From: Oxalobacter sp.
GTDB lineage: Bacteria > Pseudomonadota > Gammaproteobacteria > Burkholderiales > Burkholderiaceae_D
Reading direction: 5' to 3'
Assembly (NCBI GenBank): GCA_012512465.1
Contig: JAAZED010000059.1
Coordinates: forward strand, 1 to 18,500
Length of the DNA stretch: 18,500 nucleotides
The notes below the pieces were generated by a model that saw nothing but the letters and a program-made list of their open reading frames with translations, did not search any database and was not told the origin of the DNA. Position numbers and translations under genes: made by a program. Below are positions 16,435 to 18,500 of the stretch, piece by piece; position 1 is the stretch's first letter, and every line of letters begins with the position of its first letter.

Positions 16435-16463
16435 ATTGTAATCGCGTTTCACGCTTCTGACAA
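16435..16463 (-). promoter_or_regulatory. Sigma-70 promoter of rpsT
   Basis: On the minus strand TTGTCA (16463-16458), exactly 17 bases, then TACAAT (16440-16435) give a near-consensus promoter: five of six matches in each hexamer. Transcription would start near 16428, leaving a leader of about 75 bases before rpsT. Confidence 0.75.
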
Positions 16464-16497
16464 TGCCTTTACGCGTTTTATTTCAAGCAACTCTGTT

Positions 16498-17412
16498 TTA
16501 TGCGGGAAAAGCACCCATGGAAAGATAGCGCTCCCCCTGGTCGCTGGCAATAAAGACCATCACGGCATCTTCCACCTCACGGGAAAGCTGTAGCGTCATA
16601 TGGCAGGAAGCGGCTGATGAAAGACCGCAGAAAAGCCCTTCCTCCCGCGCCAGCCGTCTTGCCATATATTCGGCATAAGCCTGGCTGACTGTCTCTACCC
16701 GGTCCACCTTGCTTGGGTCATAAACCTTCGGCATATTGGTTGCCGACCATTTCTGCAGCCCTGGAATGCGGCCGGTGACTTCCGGCTCGATGCCGATCAT
16801 CTGGATATCCGGGTTCTTTTCCTTGAGGTACTGTGAAATGCCCATGATCGTACCAGTCGTGCCCATACCGCAAACCACATGCGTCACACGACCACCTGTC
16901 GCCTCCCATATCTCGGGTCCGGTGGTTTCATAATGGGCACGGGGGTTGTCGGGATTAACATACTGGTCAAGTGTAATGCCTTCCCCTTCTGCCACCATTT
17001 TATAGACCAGGCTTCTGGCAAACCCCATGCCGGACTGTTTGGGCGTGAGAATAATTTCCGCGCCGTAAATAGCCATGCACTGCTGCTTTTCCATACCGGT
17101 ATCTTCCGGCATCACCAGGGTGCAGCGATATCCCTTTCTTGCGGCAATCATCGCAAGCGCAATGCCGGCATTGCCATTGGTTGCCTCAATCAATGTATCC
17201 CCCGGATTGAGCTCGCCCCGCGCTTCGGCATATGACACCATGGCATACATCGTGCGATCCTTGACTGACCCGGAAGGATTGTTACCCTCCAGCTTGGCCA
17301 GGATGATATTGTTACGCGCTTCACTTTCTTCACCGGGAAGCGTGACAAGGCGCACCAGTGGTGTGTTGCCAATGGTGTTTTCAATGATCGGGAAAGCGGC
17401 ACTTTTTGTCAT
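16498..17412 (-). CDS. cysM: CysM-like O-acetylserine sulfhydrylase
   Basis: PLP enzyme of the cysteine synthase family, which makes cysteine from O-acetylserine and sulfide or thiosulfate. 304 residues. The PLP lysine is Lys51 in NNPSGSVKDRT; the phosphate cradle is GMGTTGT; the C-terminal GLSSAAS box holds the pyridine-contacting Ser. The residue pattern favours CysM over CysK. The substrate ('asparagine') loop, normally TSGNTG, reads TNGNAG here (78-83), and the next helix is also unusual (MPEDTGMEKQQCM), so substrate preference may differ. Start: ATG 17412 overlaps the recR stop by one base (TGATG); GTG 17415 is an alternative adding one residue. It is likely cotranscribed with recR and ebfC, and ends 35 bases before the rpsT promoter. 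Confidence 0.9.
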   Translation of the reverse strand: MTKSAAFPIIENTIGNTPLVRLVTLPGEESEARNNIILAKLEGNNPSGSVKDRTMYAMVSYAEARGELNPGDTLIEATNGNAGIALAMIAARKGYRCTLVMPEDTGMEKQQCMAIYGAEIILTPKQSGMGFARSLVYKMVAEGEGITLDQYVNPDNPRAHYETTGPEIWEATGGRVTHVVCGMGTTGTIMGISQYLKEKNPDIQMIGIEPEVTGRIPGLQKWSATNMPKVYDPSKVDRVETVSQAYAEYMARRLAREEGLFCGLSSAASCHMTLQLSREVEDAVMVFIASDQGERYLSMGAFPA

Positions 17413-18014
17413 CACGTTGTCTGCCTGTCCAGGAGCGCTCTTGCTATCGTACCAATATCCACATATTCCAGTTCTGCGCCAACGGGAACGCCTCTTGCCA
17501 GACGGCTGACCCTGATACCCCGTGCCTTGAGCATTTCGCTGATGTAATGCGCCGTGGCTTCCCCCTCATTATTAAAACTGGTTGCCAGCACGACTTCCGT
17601 GACCACGCCATCGGTTGCCCTGGCAATCAGCTTGCCAAGATTGATTTCCTTTGGGCCAATGCCATCCAGCGGAGACAGGCTGCCCATCAGAATAAAATAC
17701 AACCCCTTGTAAGCCAGCGTCTGCTCGATCATCAGCATGTCCGCTGGCGTTTCCGTCACACACAGAAGGCTTTGTTCCCGATCCGGGCTCGTGCACATGG
17801 TGCAGACCATCTCTTCGGTAAACGTGTTGCAGCGCTCACAATGCCTGACTTTTTCAATGGCATCTGACAGCGCCATACTTAATTGCCGCGCACCCTCGCG
17901 GTCGTGCTGCAGCATGTGATAGGCGATACGCTGCGCGGATTTCGGGCCGACACCGGGAAGCCGCCGTAATGCTTCGGTAAGTGCATAAAGAGAAAGGTTG
18001 GACTTCACAGACAC
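17412..18014 (-). CDS. recR: Recombination mediator RecR
   Basis: Works with RecF and RecO to load RecA at gaps during repair. 200 residues, normal. The N-terminal helix-hairpin-helix region [21 protein letters not shown] (about 15-35) is followed by a four-cysteine zinc finger with Cys59, Cys62, Cys71 and Cys74. The Toprim domain includes [17 protein letters not shown] and [17 protein letters not shown]. The start is GTG at 18014 (or GTG 18008), seven bases after the ebfC stop; no clear ribosome site, so coupling to ebfC is likely. The cluster dnaX-ebfC-recR is conserved across proteobacteria. Confidence 0.96.
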   Translation of the reverse strand: MSVKSNLSLYALTEALRRLPGVGPKSAQRIAYHMLQHDREGARQLSMALSDAIEKVRHCERCNTFTEEMVCTMCTSPDREQSLLCVTETPADMLMIEQTLAYKGLYFILMGSLSPLDGIGPKEINLGKLIARATDGVVTEVVLATSFNNEGEATAHYISEMLKARGIRVSRLARGVPVGAELEYVDIGTIARALLDRQTT

Positions 18015-18021
18015 AACGAAA

Positions 18022-18345
18022 CTACATTGGCATTTTAAAACCCGGCGGCAGCGGCAACCCGGCAGAAATACTGTTCATCTTTTCCTGCGCGGTCGCTTCG
18101 GCCTTCCTGACCGCATCATTAAAAGCCGCGGTGACCAGATCCTCCAGCATTTCCTTGTCATCCCCCATCAGTGACGGATCAATGGAAACACGGGACACAT
18201 AAAACTTGCAGCTCATCAGAACGGTTACCATGCCGGCGCCGGCCTGTCCCTCTACGATGGTCTGCGCCAGCTCTTCCTGCATTTTCTGCATGTTCTGCTG
18301 CATTGCCTGGGCCTGTTTCATCAGTCCCGCCAACTGGTTTTTCAT
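18022..18345 (-). CDS. ebfC: YbaB/EbfC nucleoid-associated protein
   Basis: Small DNA-binding protein of the YbaB/EbfC family, thought to shape the nucleoid as a dimer. 107 residues, normal. An N-terminal coiled helix ([19 protein letters not shown]) leads to the beta sheet ([20 protein letters not shown]), a C-terminal helix, and the usual Pro/Gly-rich end [13 protein letters not shown] 18345 follows AGGAT with good spacing and starts 15 bases after the dnaX stop. It is the first complete gene of the dnaX-ebfC-recR-cysM cluster in this window. Confidence 0.95.
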   Translation of the reverse strand: MKNQLAGLMKQAQAMQQNMQKMQEELAQTIVEGQAGAGMVTVLMSCKFYVSRVSIDPSLMGDDKEMLEDLVTAAFNDAVRKAEATAQEKMNSISAGLPLPPGFKMPM

Positions 18346-18360
18346 TTAATTATCCTGTCT

Positions 18361-18426
18361 TTAAATAGGTTTGATGGAATTCGGCACGATGCTCGCCCCG
18401 AATTCACGTATCAGGCTTTGTACAGC
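18361..18426 (-). CDS. dnaX: dnaX, last 21 codons only (DNA polymerase III tau/gamma)
   Basis: Immediately upstream of ebfC, in one minus-strand frame, the sequence codes AVQSLIREFGASIVPNSIKP plus Ile and a TAA stop at 18363-18361. This matches the usual C-terminus of betaproteobacterial DnaX, and dnaX is the expected neighbour of ebfC-recR. The frame is not DnaX-like beyond about 18426, where it becomes unrelated and meets a stop farther up. The gene is therefore cut by the joint described for the sigma-H fragment. The call rests on a short stretch plus position. Confidence 0.6.
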   Translation of the reverse strand, partial: AVQSLIREFGASIVPNSIKPI

Positions 18427-18500
18427 CCGATCATGCCCTCTTGGATGATGTCTTCCCTGTCTGCTCCGATCAAGAAGTAGGAACGTGCTTTAGCTCTGAC
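18411..18500 (-). pseudogene. sigH: Fragment of Firmicutes-type sigma factor H, fused to dnaX end
   Basis: Reading from 18500 down, a second frame codes 29 residues with no stop until TGA at 18413-18411. It includes VRAKARSYFLIGADRED and, after two residues, QEGMIGLYKA. This is nearly identical to region 2 of Bacillus/Clostridium sigma-H (Spo0H), where the same motif continues into IRDF. Betaproteobacteria lack this sporulation factor. Sigma-H identity ends within 18414-18426, exactly where DnaX identity begins in another frame. Most likely a chimeric assembly joint, less likely a real insertion. The fragment runs off the right edge. Confidence 0.65.

Noticed and set aside
18377..18392. GAATTCGGCACGA resembling an EcoRI cloning adapter
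   Set aside because: It lies in frame within the conserved DnaX C-terminus (SIVPNS on the other strand) and differs from the adapter at the next base; coincidence is the simpler reading.
1..18500. Search for a mobile element, CRISPR array, defence island or toxin-antitoxin pair
   Set aside because: No direct repeat series, transposase, integrase, phage or defence-type protein is present; gene content is conserved housekeeping throughout.

Overview
The window is chromosomal housekeeping DNA of a Gram-negative betaproteobacterium. The gene sets mpl-yqiA-RNB nuclease-tonB-aroE-mtgA and aroQ-accB-accC-prmA-DUF3426-pfkB, plus rpsT and cysM-recR-ebfC-dnaX, are arrangements I know from Burkholderiales. 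By eye the base composition is near 50% GC, low for that order, so Oxalobacteraceae and possibly Oxalobacter is my best guess. This is inference from gene order and composition; no search was run. No tRNA, rRNA, insertion sequence, prophage or CRISPR array is visible.

Layout. 1-253 is a control region: an anaerobox-type palindrome with a well-placed -10 points left, out of the window, and a B12-binding-domain radical SAM gene (254-1756) reads right. 1811-9539 is a block of seven minus-strand genes: mpl, a YqiA-type esterase, an RNase II-like nuclease, a TonB-family protein, aroE, mtgA, then a separately spaced corA. Two 4-base stop/start overlaps (mpl/yqiA, aroE/mtgA) and short gaps suggest the first six form one transcript for peptidoglycan and shikimate metabolism. 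9607-15995 reads right: a nucleotidyltransferase-like protein of unknown role, aroQ, accB, accC, prmA, a zinc-ribbon DUF3426 membrane protein and a PfkB-family kinase. A strong hairpin (16023-16055) separates this from the convergent rpsT, which has its own clear sigma-70 promoter. 16498-18426 is a minus-strand dnaX(end)-ebfC-recR-cysM cluster.

How the genes fit together. aroE and aroQ are two shikimate-pathway steps; accB and accC are the biotin carrier and biotin carboxylase of acetyl-CoA carboxylase; mpl recycles murein peptide and mtgA polymerises glycan; prmA and rpsT serve the ribosome; recR, ebfC and dnaX are the usual replication/repair cluster; cysM makes cysteine.

The most important oddity is at the right edge. 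The last 21 codons of dnaX are joined at a 13-base shared sequence to a piece of a Firmicutes-type sporulation sigma factor H gene. A betaproteobacterium should not carry this there, and the join would behead an essential gene, so it most likely marks an assembly chimera. I did not find a convincing new defence or mobile system. The best biological leads are the anaerobox promoter, an upstream ORF in the corA leader, and a CysM with an altered substrate loop.
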